From positions 1-7,336 of the forward strand of contig CAIVPY010000088.1 in the NCBI GenBank assembly GCA_903907885.1: a DNA stretch of 7,336 nt. Direction: 5' to 3'. This stretch comes from an uncultured Bacteroidota bacterium. GTDB lineage: Bacteria > Bacteroidota > Bacteroidia > UKL13-3. The notes beneath the pieces were generated by a model. The model was not told the DNA's origin. It saw nothing but the letters and a program-made list of their open reading frames with translations, and did not search any database. This document shows positions 1 through 4,600 of the stretch, one piece after another (the first letter of the stretch is position 1; every line of letters begins with the position of its first letter). The position numbers and the translations under genes were made by a program.

Positions 1-1022
1 ACTTGTCGTTGAAGGTGAATGCTAATTACTATAACTGCAGCAATAATAAGGACGTAACGGACAATGATTTTTTAGCAGCAGGTATTTTTAGCAAAAGGTA
101 TGTGGGTGTTTTATTTGATTTGAAAACCGCAATTAACATCAATAATACCGGCTATAAAGACTTTTCATACAATAGAACTTATTTCGATTTTAACCCTAGA
201 GTTACTTTAAACGATGTCGATTTTTACTTAAAAGGTGGTTTCAATTTAACCTATATGAGCGATAGCAATCGCTCAGACCAATCGGGTGTTTTCTTTTACC
301 CAGTGGCTGAAGCGGGTTATCATATCATCAAAGAAAAACTAACTACTTATGCTGGATTAACGGGCGACTATAAGAAAAACACTTTCCGCAGCATTAGCAG
401 CGAAAATCCTTTTACCTTGGGAAGAAGTGATTCTGCTTTGCATGGCATTTATAATACAAACAAACAAATTGAATTCTATTTAGGATTGAAAGGAAGTCTT
501 GGCAAGCGCACATTCTTTAGCATCTATGGTTCGGTAGCCAATTACAAAAACATGTTGTTCTTCGGGTATGAATCGGGTAGGTATTCTCATTTGCCTTTGT
601 ATGATAATGGCAAAGTAACTCTTACCACCATGCAGTTAGAATTGAACCACCATTTTGGTGAGAAATTCAGAACGGGTTTAACGCTTACTAATTATGGCTA
701 CAGCATGGAGAAATTGGGTCAACCCTATTCTAAACCTAGCTTTGAAGCCAAGTGGAACAACAGTTTGAATATAGCTGATAAATTCCTATTCAAATTGGAT
801 TTGTTCTATATGAACGAGAGAACATCATATAACATCAATGATAAAAAAGAAGTAAAACTAAATGCCATGGTAGATGCCAATTTTGCCATTGATTATAGAT
901 ATAACAAACATGTATCTGCTTTCTTAAACATAAACAACTTTGCCAACAACCAATACCAACGCTGGTTAAATTACAATGTGTATGGCTTTAATTTATTGGG
1001 TGGAATGACTTTTACTTTTTAG
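1..1022 (+). CDS. TonB-dependent-receptor-like outer membrane beta-barrel protein, C-terminal part (5' truncated by window)
   Basis: The frame is open from the window edge to a TAG stop, so this is the last ~340 residues of a longer protein. The TTG at position 3 is only the first start-like codon and is probably not the true start. Seen: alternating polar/aromatic stretches typical of transmembrane beta strands, separated by Asn/Asp/Ser-rich loops (for example FYLKGGFNLTYMSDSN, IEFYLGLKGSL, TMQLELNHHFG, VSAFLNINNFANNQYQRW), and a final strand GFNLLGGMTFTF ending in Phe, the usual BAM-recognised C-terminus. The pattern YAGLTGDYKKNTF and the segment LNINNFANNQYQRW resemble Bacteroidota proteins annotated as TonB-dependent receptors, from memory. 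The plug domain and TonB box would lie upstream and cannot be seen, so TonB-dependent transport is inferred; a passive barrel is possible. The substrate is unknown. It is transcribed toward, and ends 34 bases from, the convergent gene ending at 1057. Confidence 0.72.
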   Translation, partial: LSLKVNANYYNCSNNKDVTDNDFLAAGIFSKRYVGVLFDLKTAININNTGYKDFSYNRTYFDFNPRVTLNDVDFYLKGGFNLTYMSDSNRSDQSGVFFYPVAEAGYHIIKEKLTTYAGLTGDYKKNTFRSISSENPFTLGRSDSALHGIYNTNKQIEFYLGLKGSLGKRTFFSIYGSVANYKNMLFFGYESGRYSHLPLYDNGKVTLTTMQLELNHHFGEKFRTGLTLTNYGYSMEKLGQPYSKPSFEAKWNNSLNIADKFLFKLDLFYMNERTSYNINDKKEVKLNAMVDANFAIDYRYNKHVSAFLNINNFANNQYQRWLNYNVYGFNLLGGMTFTF

Positions 1023-1056
1023 TTGGCAGTTGTTGGCTGTCAGTTGATAGATTAAA
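1023..1056. other. short convergent intergenic gap with degenerate TTGGCAGTTG-like repeat remnant
   Basis: The 34 bases between two convergent stop codons begin with near-repeated units (TTGGCAGTTG, then TTGGCTGTCAGTTG). Low-complexity CAGTTG-rich strings of this sort occur as intergenic repeats in some Bacteroidota, from memory. No strong GC-rich hairpin with a U-run is present, so I do not call a terminator. Confidence 0.3.
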
Positions 1057-1539
1057 CTATTTAACAAAACTCCATTTGTTTTTGGTGTTAAACTTTCTAT
1101 CGGCTTCGTATAGTTGTAAATAGCTTAAAGATGCGGGTATACAGGCAAATAGAATGATTTCAAAAGAATCTTCAAGGCTATTCCTGCTTAGAAATAAAGG
1201 TGGAAGAAATGACAGGGTAATAATACTTGTTGTAATAGCACCAATATAATACAGTCCAGCAATTCTAGAATTATACTCTAACTTATTGATTTTTCTAACA
1301 TCTATGTTGGTAGTTTTTTTGTGCTCCATAATTGTCATTAATGGGAACTTATAATTAATTGCTTTTGCTTCAATATGCAATATACCTGAATCAGTTTGAT
1401 AATCTAAAGTAATGTATTTAGGAAGTCTGAATTGATAGATTCTTTGGGTGCCATTTTTCTTTAATTCAACTTTTTGACAGTAAGATAAACTAAAATTAAG
1501 TAAGAATATTAGCACTAAAATATAACTATTATTTTTCAT
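1057..1539 (-). CDS. hypothetical exported membrane protein, paralogue of the upstream gene
   Basis: A 160-residue protein of unrecognised family. Seen: an N-terminal signal sequence (MKNNSYILVLIFLLNFSLSY, then CQK). Cys21 follows LSY, a poor lipobox because of the Tyr at -1, so a lipoprotein is possible but not favoured. A polar beta-rich segment follows (~23-90, with LP at 39-40 and KINKL at 83-87), then two hydrophobic stretches (~94-117 and ~126-143) likely to span the membrane, and a basic tail ending NKWSFVK. The organisation matches the gene immediately upstream on the same strand: the LP pair and the K-I-x-K-(L/M) motif fall at identical residue numbers and both tails contain a K-W motif near the end, so the two look like diverged tandem duplicates. 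The ATG overlaps the upstream gene by 11 bases, implying co-transcription and probably coupled translation. No function can be assigned. Confidence 0.75.
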   Translation of the reverse strand: MKNNSYILVLIFLLNFSLSYCQKVELKKNGTQRIYQFRLPKYITLDYQTDSGILHIEAKAINYKFPLMTIMEHKKTTNIDVRKINKLEYNSRIAGLYYIGAITTSIITLSFLPPLFLSRNSLEDSFEIILFACIPASLSYLQLYEADRKFNTKNKWSFVK

Positions 1540-2026
1540 GAATTTTCCATTTTGAAGTACGGTAAGAATAAGGTAAATTCCTTATGAGATAATAACTACA
1601 AGTTCCTCCTACCAAAGTTAAAAGACTTGTTATAGGTAAAATAACAGCCGCTTCAGATTTCAAATTAAATAGAAGGTTTAAGCTAATATAACCAAATGCT
1701 AATGTGGGTCCAACGACTCCAATAGTTAAGGGGAATAAAACATATTCTCCTTTTTTATGAAAATTCATTTTTAGTATTTTATTTGAAGTGCAATCATAGA
1801 TTTTATCCTGATTGTAGTATTTTTCAAAAACCAAACTGTCCCCAATTATTTTCTCAAGCATTAATCGCTTTTTACTTCCATCCAAAAATGTGCAAGTAAC
1901 CGATACTGGCAAGGTATATGTCTTGGAAACTCGATCGGACTTTTCCTTGAAAAATCTAATTTTCTGTTGGGCTTGTGTCAACAAAAAGCCAAGTATGAAA
2001 ATAAGTAAGAAGGCTAATCTTTTCAT
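1529..2026 (-). CDS. hypothetical exported membrane protein, first gene of a paralogous pair
   Basis: A 165-residue protein of unrecognised family. Seen: a clear signal peptide (MKRLAFLLIFILGFLLTQA, probable cleavage before QQ at ~20), a polar domain (~22-92) containing TYTLP at 36-40, CTFLDGSKKRLMLEKI at 45-60 and KILKM at 83-87, then two hydrophobic helices (~96-120, rich in Gly/Leu, and ~126-148), and a basic tail ending SKWKIHEK. The segment 'FLDGSKKRLMLEKIIGDSLV' reads like a small beta-domain, in which a protein states how a value is stored or displayed, but this is only impression. It lies upstream of, and overlaps by 11 bases, its probable paralogue. On the minus strand the TAttTTTC motif at 2048-2041, 15 bases before the ATG, is a weak match to the Bacteroidota -7 box; no convincing -33 element is present. 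It is divergent from the exonuclease gene. Confidence 0.75.
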   Translation of the reverse strand: MKRLAFLLIFILGFLLTQAQQKIRFFKEKSDRVSKTYTLPVSVTCTFLDGSKKRLMLEKIIGDSLVFEKYYNQDKIYDCTSNKILKMNFHKKGEYVLFPLTIGVVGPTLAFGYISLNLLFNLKSEAAVILPITSLLTLVGGTCSYYLIRNLPYSYRTSKWKIHEK

Positions 2027-2068
2027 TATACAATGATATGGAAAAATATTATTATAAATTCTTTTACC

Positions 2069-2113
2069 CTTGCAGGCGTCCCGCCTGCAAGATTATAGTA
2101 CAAGATTATAGTA
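2069..2113. repeat. perfect 10-bp palindrome followed by a 13-bp tandem duplication
   Basis: The arms CTTGCAGGCG (2069-2078) and CGCCTGCAAG (2082-2091) are exact reverse complements separated by TCC. The unit CAAGATTATAGTA occurs at 2088-2100 and again, identically and directly adjacent, at 2101-2113, its first copy overlapping the right arm. The GC-rich stem contrasts with the AT-rich surroundings. It sits between two divergent genes, so it is not placed as a terminator for either. It resembles small dispersed REP-like palindromes, but copy number cannot be judged from a single window. Confidence 0.7.
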
Positions 2114-2136
2114 TAGGATAGTGTTTGAATGGATGA

Positions 2137-2157
2137 GAACATCGGCTGAAAATGTTC
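2137..2157. repeat. small inverted repeat in divergent intergenic region
   Basis: GAACAT (2137-2142) and ATGTTC (2152-2157) are exact 6-bp inverted repeats around a 9-base loop. It is short enough to arise by chance; it could be a dyad operator, but nothing else supports that. Confidence 0.25.
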
Positions 2158-2235
2158 ATTTTAAAAAATCCCCCTATTAAGCCTACTCGCCTATAAGTTT
2201 CTTATTTATGAAAGAAGTTAATGTAAGGTAATGGC

Positions 2236-2260
2236 TTTGTAAATTCTATTTGCAAATTCT
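2236..2260 (+). repeat. imperfect 12-bp direct repeat upstream of the exonuclease
   Basis: TTTGTAAATTCT (2236-2247) and TTTGCAAATTCT (2249-2260) differ at one base and are offset by 13 bases. The second copy overlaps CTATTTGC, which weakly resembles a Bacteroidota -7 element, so a promoter or regulator site is conceivable. Confidence 0.35.
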
Positions 2261-2272
2261 CAAACATATTTC

Positions 2273-2294
2273 TATTCTTGTGTGTACAAGAATA
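2273..2294 (+). promoter_or_regulatory. 9-bp perfect dyad / potential 5'-UTR hairpin before the exonuclease start
   Basis: TATTCTTGT (2273-2281) and ACAAGAATA (2286-2294) are exact reverse complements around GTGT, and the dyad ends 9 bases before the ATG at 2304. In RNA this would fold into a 9-bp stem with a 4-base loop covering the region a ribosome would contact; in DNA it could be an operator. The perfect match and the position are seen; the regulatory role is inferred. It also falls inside the upstream extension that a TTG start at 2250 would add, which argues against that start. Confidence 0.4.
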
Positions 2295-2303
2295 TACAAT
2301 GCT

Positions 2304-3023
2304 ATGATACGCCACATCGACCTTACCAAGATTCTAATATTAGACATAGAAACCGTTCCGCAATATGCAAGTTATAACGAATTGCCCGAGCGATGGAAAG
2401 AACTATGGATAAAGAAATCGGCCATATTAAAGAAAGAAGAAAATCAAACACCCGAAGACATTTACAACCGTGCAGGCATCTATGCCGAGTTTGGCAAAAT
2501 TGTGTGTATCAGTTGTGGCTTTTTTAGCAGCAGCGGACGAGAGTATCAATTTAGGGTAAAATCATTTTATAGTCATAATGAAGCTGAATTGTTAACTAGT
2601 TTTTGCAACATGATAGAAAGACATTTTAGCGATGCTGGCAACTCGCTTTGTGCCCATAATGGCAAAGAGTTCGACTATCCATACATTGCCAGAAGGTGTT
2701 TAATTAATGGCATCGAAATACCTCACATATTAAACACAGCTGGTAAAAAACCTTGGGAGGTAAACCTGCTCGACAGTATGGAATTGTGGAAGTTTGGCGA
2801 TTATAAAAGTTTCACTTCATTGGATTTGCTTGCTGCTTGTTTTGATGTGCCCACCCCAAAAGACGATATTGATGGTAGCATGGTGTGGCAAGTATATTGG
2901 CTCGATAAAGACCTCGAACGTATTAAAACATATTGTCAAAAAGATGTGGTTACCGTGGCAAATGTGCTGCTTAAATTCAGAAACGAAGAGCTACTAATCG
3001 ATAGCAACATTGTGATGGCTTAA
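2304..3023 (+). CDS. 3'-5' exonuclease, DnaQ-like fold, PolB-exonuclease-related family
   Basis: A 239-residue stand-alone nuclease of the DEDD superfamily, resembling the 'predicted 3'-5' exonuclease related to the exonuclease domain of PolB' family. Motifs seen, numbered from the ATG at 2304: ExoI LDIET with Asp14 and Glu16; ExoII HNGKEFDYPYIARR with Asp124; ExoIII YCQKDVVTV with Tyr210 and Asp214, so the DEDDy metal-binding set is complete. Family knowledge: such enzymes remove nucleotides from DNA 3' ends using two metal ions; the in vivo role of this family is not settled, and proofreading or repair is inference. The frame stays open upstream to a TTG at 2250, but the 18 extra residues (MQILKHISILVCTRIYNA) cover a dyad and look non-conserved, whereas related proteins begin shortly before the 'DLxKILxLDIETVPQ' segment, so I prefer 2304. 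There is no clear Shine-Dalgarno sequence. It appears monocistronic. Confidence 0.88.
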   Translation: MIRHIDLTKILILDIETVPQYASYNELPERWKELWIKKSAILKKEENQTPEDIYNRAGIYAEFGKIVCISCGFFSSSGREYQFRVKSFYSHNEAELLTSFCNMIERHFSDAGNSLCAHNGKEFDYPYIARRCLINGIEIPHILNTAGKKPWEVNLLDSMELWKFGDYKSFTSLDLLAACFDVPTPKDDIDGSMVWQVYWLDKDLERIKTYCQKDVVTVANVLLKFRNEELLIDSNIVMA

Positions 3024-3104
3024 ATCATTCTTTACCCATTGTACGGTTGAAATTTCGAAACAAATTTTTCATTTCGCGAAGCCTATTTTCACAGTGGGTG
3101 CAAA

Positions 3105-3177
3105 CGTCATTGCGAGGTACGAAGCAATCTAATAAAAACAGATTGCCACACTTCACTACGTTTCGTTCGCAATGATG
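3105..3177. repeat. long imperfect inverted repeat (CGTCATTGCGAG...CGCAATGATG type)
   Basis: The left arm runs from CGTCATTGCGAG (3105) through GAAGCAATCT (3121-3130); the right arm runs from AGATTGC (3140-3146) to CGCAATGATG (3168-3177). The outer ten bases pair with one mismatch and GCAATCT/AGATTGC pair exactly around a loop at 3131-3139. The right arm carries about 12 additional bases, so the left arm looks internally deleted. Elements with these ends and this GCAATCT core are familiar as dispersed intergenic palindromes in many bacterial genomes, from memory; mobility or function is not established here. Confidence 0.75.
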
Positions 3178-3224
3178 CTACATTTGAGTAAAATATTTTA
3201 AGCGACAAGGAGTAATCTTTTTGA

Positions 3225-3254
3225 GTCTGTCACCCTGAGCAGGGTCGAAGGGTG
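3225..3254. repeat. CACCCTGAGC...GTCGAAGGGTG dispersed-type palindrome
   Basis: CACCCT (3231-3236) and AGGGTG (3249-3254) are exact inverted repeats around GAGCAGGGTCGA. The string GTCACCCTGAGC followed by GTCGAAGGGTG recurs as a small intergenic repeat in many bacterial genomes, from memory. The GC-rich stem could act as an RNA hairpin, but there is no following U-run to support a terminator. Confidence 0.65.
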
Positions 3255-3335
3255 TTGGCTGGTAGCACCTTGAAAATCGAAACACTTTTGCTTGCTTTTT
3301 GTGTTTTGAAAAGTGAGAAATGCTTTTTCTTTCTC

Positions 3336-3422
3336 TAACTTTTGCATTGACCAAAAGTTACAAAAGTCTAGACAAAATAATGCTTCTACCCGCAAGCCTC
3401 GATGCACGCCCGCTATTTTGTC
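3336..3422. repeat. two successive 9-bp inverted repeats in a composite repeat block
   Basis: First pair: TAACTTTTG (3336-3344) with CAAAAGTTA (3352-3360), exact, 7-base loop. Second pair: GACAAAATA (3371-3379) with TATTTTGTC (3414-3422), exact, enclosing a 34-base GC-richer segment with ACCCGCAAGCCTCG and GCACGCCCGC. The composition jump inside the second pair and the context beside two other palindromes suggest a multi-part dispersed repeat, possibly structured when transcribed. The word GACCAAAAGTTACAAAAGTC is similar to intergenic repeats I recall from Bacteroidota; the exact boundaries are uncertain and may extend back to ~3255. Confidence 0.55.
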
Positions 3423-3498
3423 AGCCCCACACACGCTTCCTTACAAACATTTATCTAGGCTTTGCGATGTAAATAAGTTTCTTTTAAAGTCATAAAAA

Positions 3499-3517
3499 CA
3501 ATAGTATTTCAATAGTA
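3499..3517 (+). repeat. 8-bp direct repeat with 11-base period upstream of pssA
   Basis: CAATAGTA occurs at 3499-3506 and 3510-3517, separated by TTT. The 11-base period would put both copies on the same face of the DNA helix, about 100 bases before the pssA start. It could be a regulator site or chance in AT-rich DNA. Confidence 0.3.
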
Positions 3518-3589
3518 CAACGGATTAATTTTATACATTTCTTGTTCATAATCATCCCCACATTAAGATTTTTTAACTAAGTGTTTTTG

Positions 3590-3598
3590 TATATTTTG
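3590..3598 (+). promoter_or_regulatory. candidate Bacteroidota-type -7 element for pssA
   Basis: TATATTTTG followed by CA matches the Bacteroidota sigma-factor -7 consensus TAnnTTTG with one extra T, and ends 20 bases before the GTG start. No clear TTG is present at the expected -33 distance, so the call is weak. TACATTTC at 3534-3541 is a second, more distant candidate. Confidence 0.3.
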
Positions 3599-3618
3599 CA
3601 AACAAATTATATATCCTC

Positions 3619-4341
3619 GTGAAGAAACATATTCCTAATGCCATCACATCACTAAATTTATTTTTTGGATGTCAAGCCATCATAGTTGCACTAAATGGCG
3701 AACTTACTCAAGCAGGAATTTTCATAGGCATTGCAGCCATTTTAGATTTTTTTGATGGCTTTGCAGCCCGTGCCCTCAAAGCCCATTCTGATATAGGCAA
3801 ACAATTAGATTCACTTGCCGACATGGTAAGTTTTGGAGTAGCTCCAGGTATGATAATGTATATGCTTAGTCAGGATTATATGGTGTTTACCACCCCTTTC
3901 ACTCAGCATGTAGCATTTATTTTTGTTTGTACATATGTGGCATTTTTAATACCTATTTTTTCAGCCATTCGATTAGCAAATTTCAATATAGATACCCGAC
4001 AAAGCAACTCGTTTATAGGGGTTCCAACACCTGCCAATACCCTTTTCATAGCAGCCATTCCTTACATTATCGAGAATGATGCGTGGGGTGCAGCCGCTTT
4101 TTTCACAAACAATTGGTTCCTTATAATTTTCCCTTTTGTATCGGCTTATTTATTGGTGGCTGAAATACCTTTATTTGCCTTGAAATTCAAAAGTTTAAAT
4201 TGGAACGACAACAAAATACAGTTTATATTTTTACTAATTTGTTTGATCTCGTTGGCAATATTTACCTATTTAGGTGTAGCTTTGTGCATTGTTTTTTACG
4301 TCCTTTTATCCATCATACAAAATAAATTTATACAGAAATGA
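3619..4341 (+). CDS. pssA: CDP-diacylglycerol--serine O-phosphatidyltransferase (phosphatidylserine synthase)
   Basis: Integral membrane enzyme of the CDP-alcohol phosphatidyltransferase family that joins CDP-diacylglycerol and L-serine to make phosphatidylserine and CMP, the first committed step to phosphatidylethanolamine. The family signature D-x2-D-G-x2-A-R-x8-G-x3-D-x3-D is complete: Asp43, Asp46, Gly47, Ala50, Arg51, Gly60, Asp64, Asp68. The first and last aspartates of the motif bind metal and act in catalysis in the family. Several hydrophobic helices follow (~75-100, ~118-130, ~150-175, ~200-235), and 240 residues is a normal length for this subtype. The start is GTG: MKKHIPNAITSLNLFFG is the typical N-terminus and the next Met is residue 69, beyond the motif. 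The stop overlaps the purS start (ATGA), so the two are probably coupled. Serine specificity rests on overall resemblance to PssA rather than a single residue. Confidence 0.93.
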   Translation: MKKHIPNAITSLNLFFGCQAIIVALNGELTQAGIFIGIAAILDFFDGFAARALKAHSDIGKQLDSLADMVSFGVAPGMIMYMLSQDYMVFTTPFTQHVAFIFVCTYVAFLIPIFSAIRLANFNIDTRQSNSFIGVPTPANTLFIAAIPYIIENDAWGAAAFFTNNWFLIIFPFVSAYLLVAEIPLFALKFKSLNWNDNKIQFIFLLICLISLAIFTYLGVALCIVFYVLLSIIQNKFIQK

Positions 4342-4589
4342 AATTTAAAGCTGAAATAGATGTCATGCCTCAAAAAGCCTTGTTAGACCCTCAAGGAAAA
4401 GCCGTTTCGGGCTCAATGAAAAATGTGGGTTTGCCACAGATTGACCATGTGAGAATAGGTAAACACATCAGCCTTGAAGTGGAAGCAAATGATGAAGCTT
4501 CGGCAAAAGAATTGGTGGATACTGCCTGCAAAAAATTGCTTGCCAACTTGATTATGGAAACTTACGAGTTTTCAGTTAAGCCTTTATAA
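4338..4589 (+). CDS. purS: phosphoribosylformylglycinamidine synthase subunit PurS
   Basis: An 83-residue cytoplasmic protein matching PurS, the small subunit of the three-part FGAM synthase (PurS, PurQ, PurL) that converts FGAR to FGAM with ATP and glutamine in purine synthesis. PurS is non-catalytic: it forms dimers that help assemble PurQ with PurL and support ammonia transfer. Seen: the conserved LLDPQGKAV (15-23), VRIGK (38-42) and CKKLLANLIMETYEF (64-78), which correspond to LDPQG, VRIGK and KLLAN motifs in Bacillus-type PurS, and the family's usual length. The ATG overlaps the pssA stop by four bases (ATGA), indicating translational coupling. Its presence implies this organism uses the split-subunit enzyme rather than the single large PurL; purQ and purL are not in the window. 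Confidence 0.93.
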   Translation: MKFKAEIDVMPQKALLDPQGKAVSGSMKNVGLPQIDHVRIGKHISLEVEANDEASAKELVDTACKKLLANLIMETYEFSVKPL

Positions 4590-4600
4590 AAAACCGACTG

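Larger units (their letters stand above)
3024..3618. other. long intergenic region made of dispersed-type repeats plus the pssA leader
   Basis: No credible gene is present in these ~595 bases. From left to right: about 80 bases with no clear structure; a long imperfect inverted repeat (3105-3177); a CACCCT...AGGGTG element (3225-3254); a block with two successive 9-bp inverted repeats (3336-3422); and then the AT-rich pssA upstream region with a short direct repeat and promoter-like motifs. Short open frames crossing the block on both strands have repeat-derived, low-quality translations and are not called. Confidence 0.7.

Noticed and set aside
1057..2026. Toxin-antitoxin or immunity pair
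   Set aside because: The overlapping small genes invite this idea, but both carry signal peptides and two hydrophobic helices and resemble each other, with no toxin or DNA-binding motif.
2250..2303. N-terminal extension of the exonuclease from a TTG codon
   Set aside because: It overlaps a 9-bp dyad and adds 18 residues not expected for the family; the ATG at 2304 sits directly before the conserved N-terminal segment.
2794..2997. Plus-strand open frame of 67 codons inside the exonuclease gene
   Set aside because: It is in a different frame within a well-supported gene and its translation shows no family features.
3105..3177. Rho-independent terminator for the exonuclease gene
   Set aside because: The inverted repeat is about 80 bases past the stop, is long and imperfect, and is not followed by a T-run; its sequence fits a dispersed repeat better.
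3105..3422. CRISPR-like array
   Set aside because: The three elements differ in sequence and there are no regularly spaced identical repeats with spacers.
3198..3434. Minus-strand open frame of 78 codons
   Set aside because: It lies wholly within the repeat block, has a low-complexity Lys/Phe/Cys-rich translation, and has no recognisable domain; frames like this arise from dispersed repeats.
3313..3495. Plus-strand open frame of 60 codons
   Set aside because: It overlaps the same repeats in another frame and shows no domain or signal.
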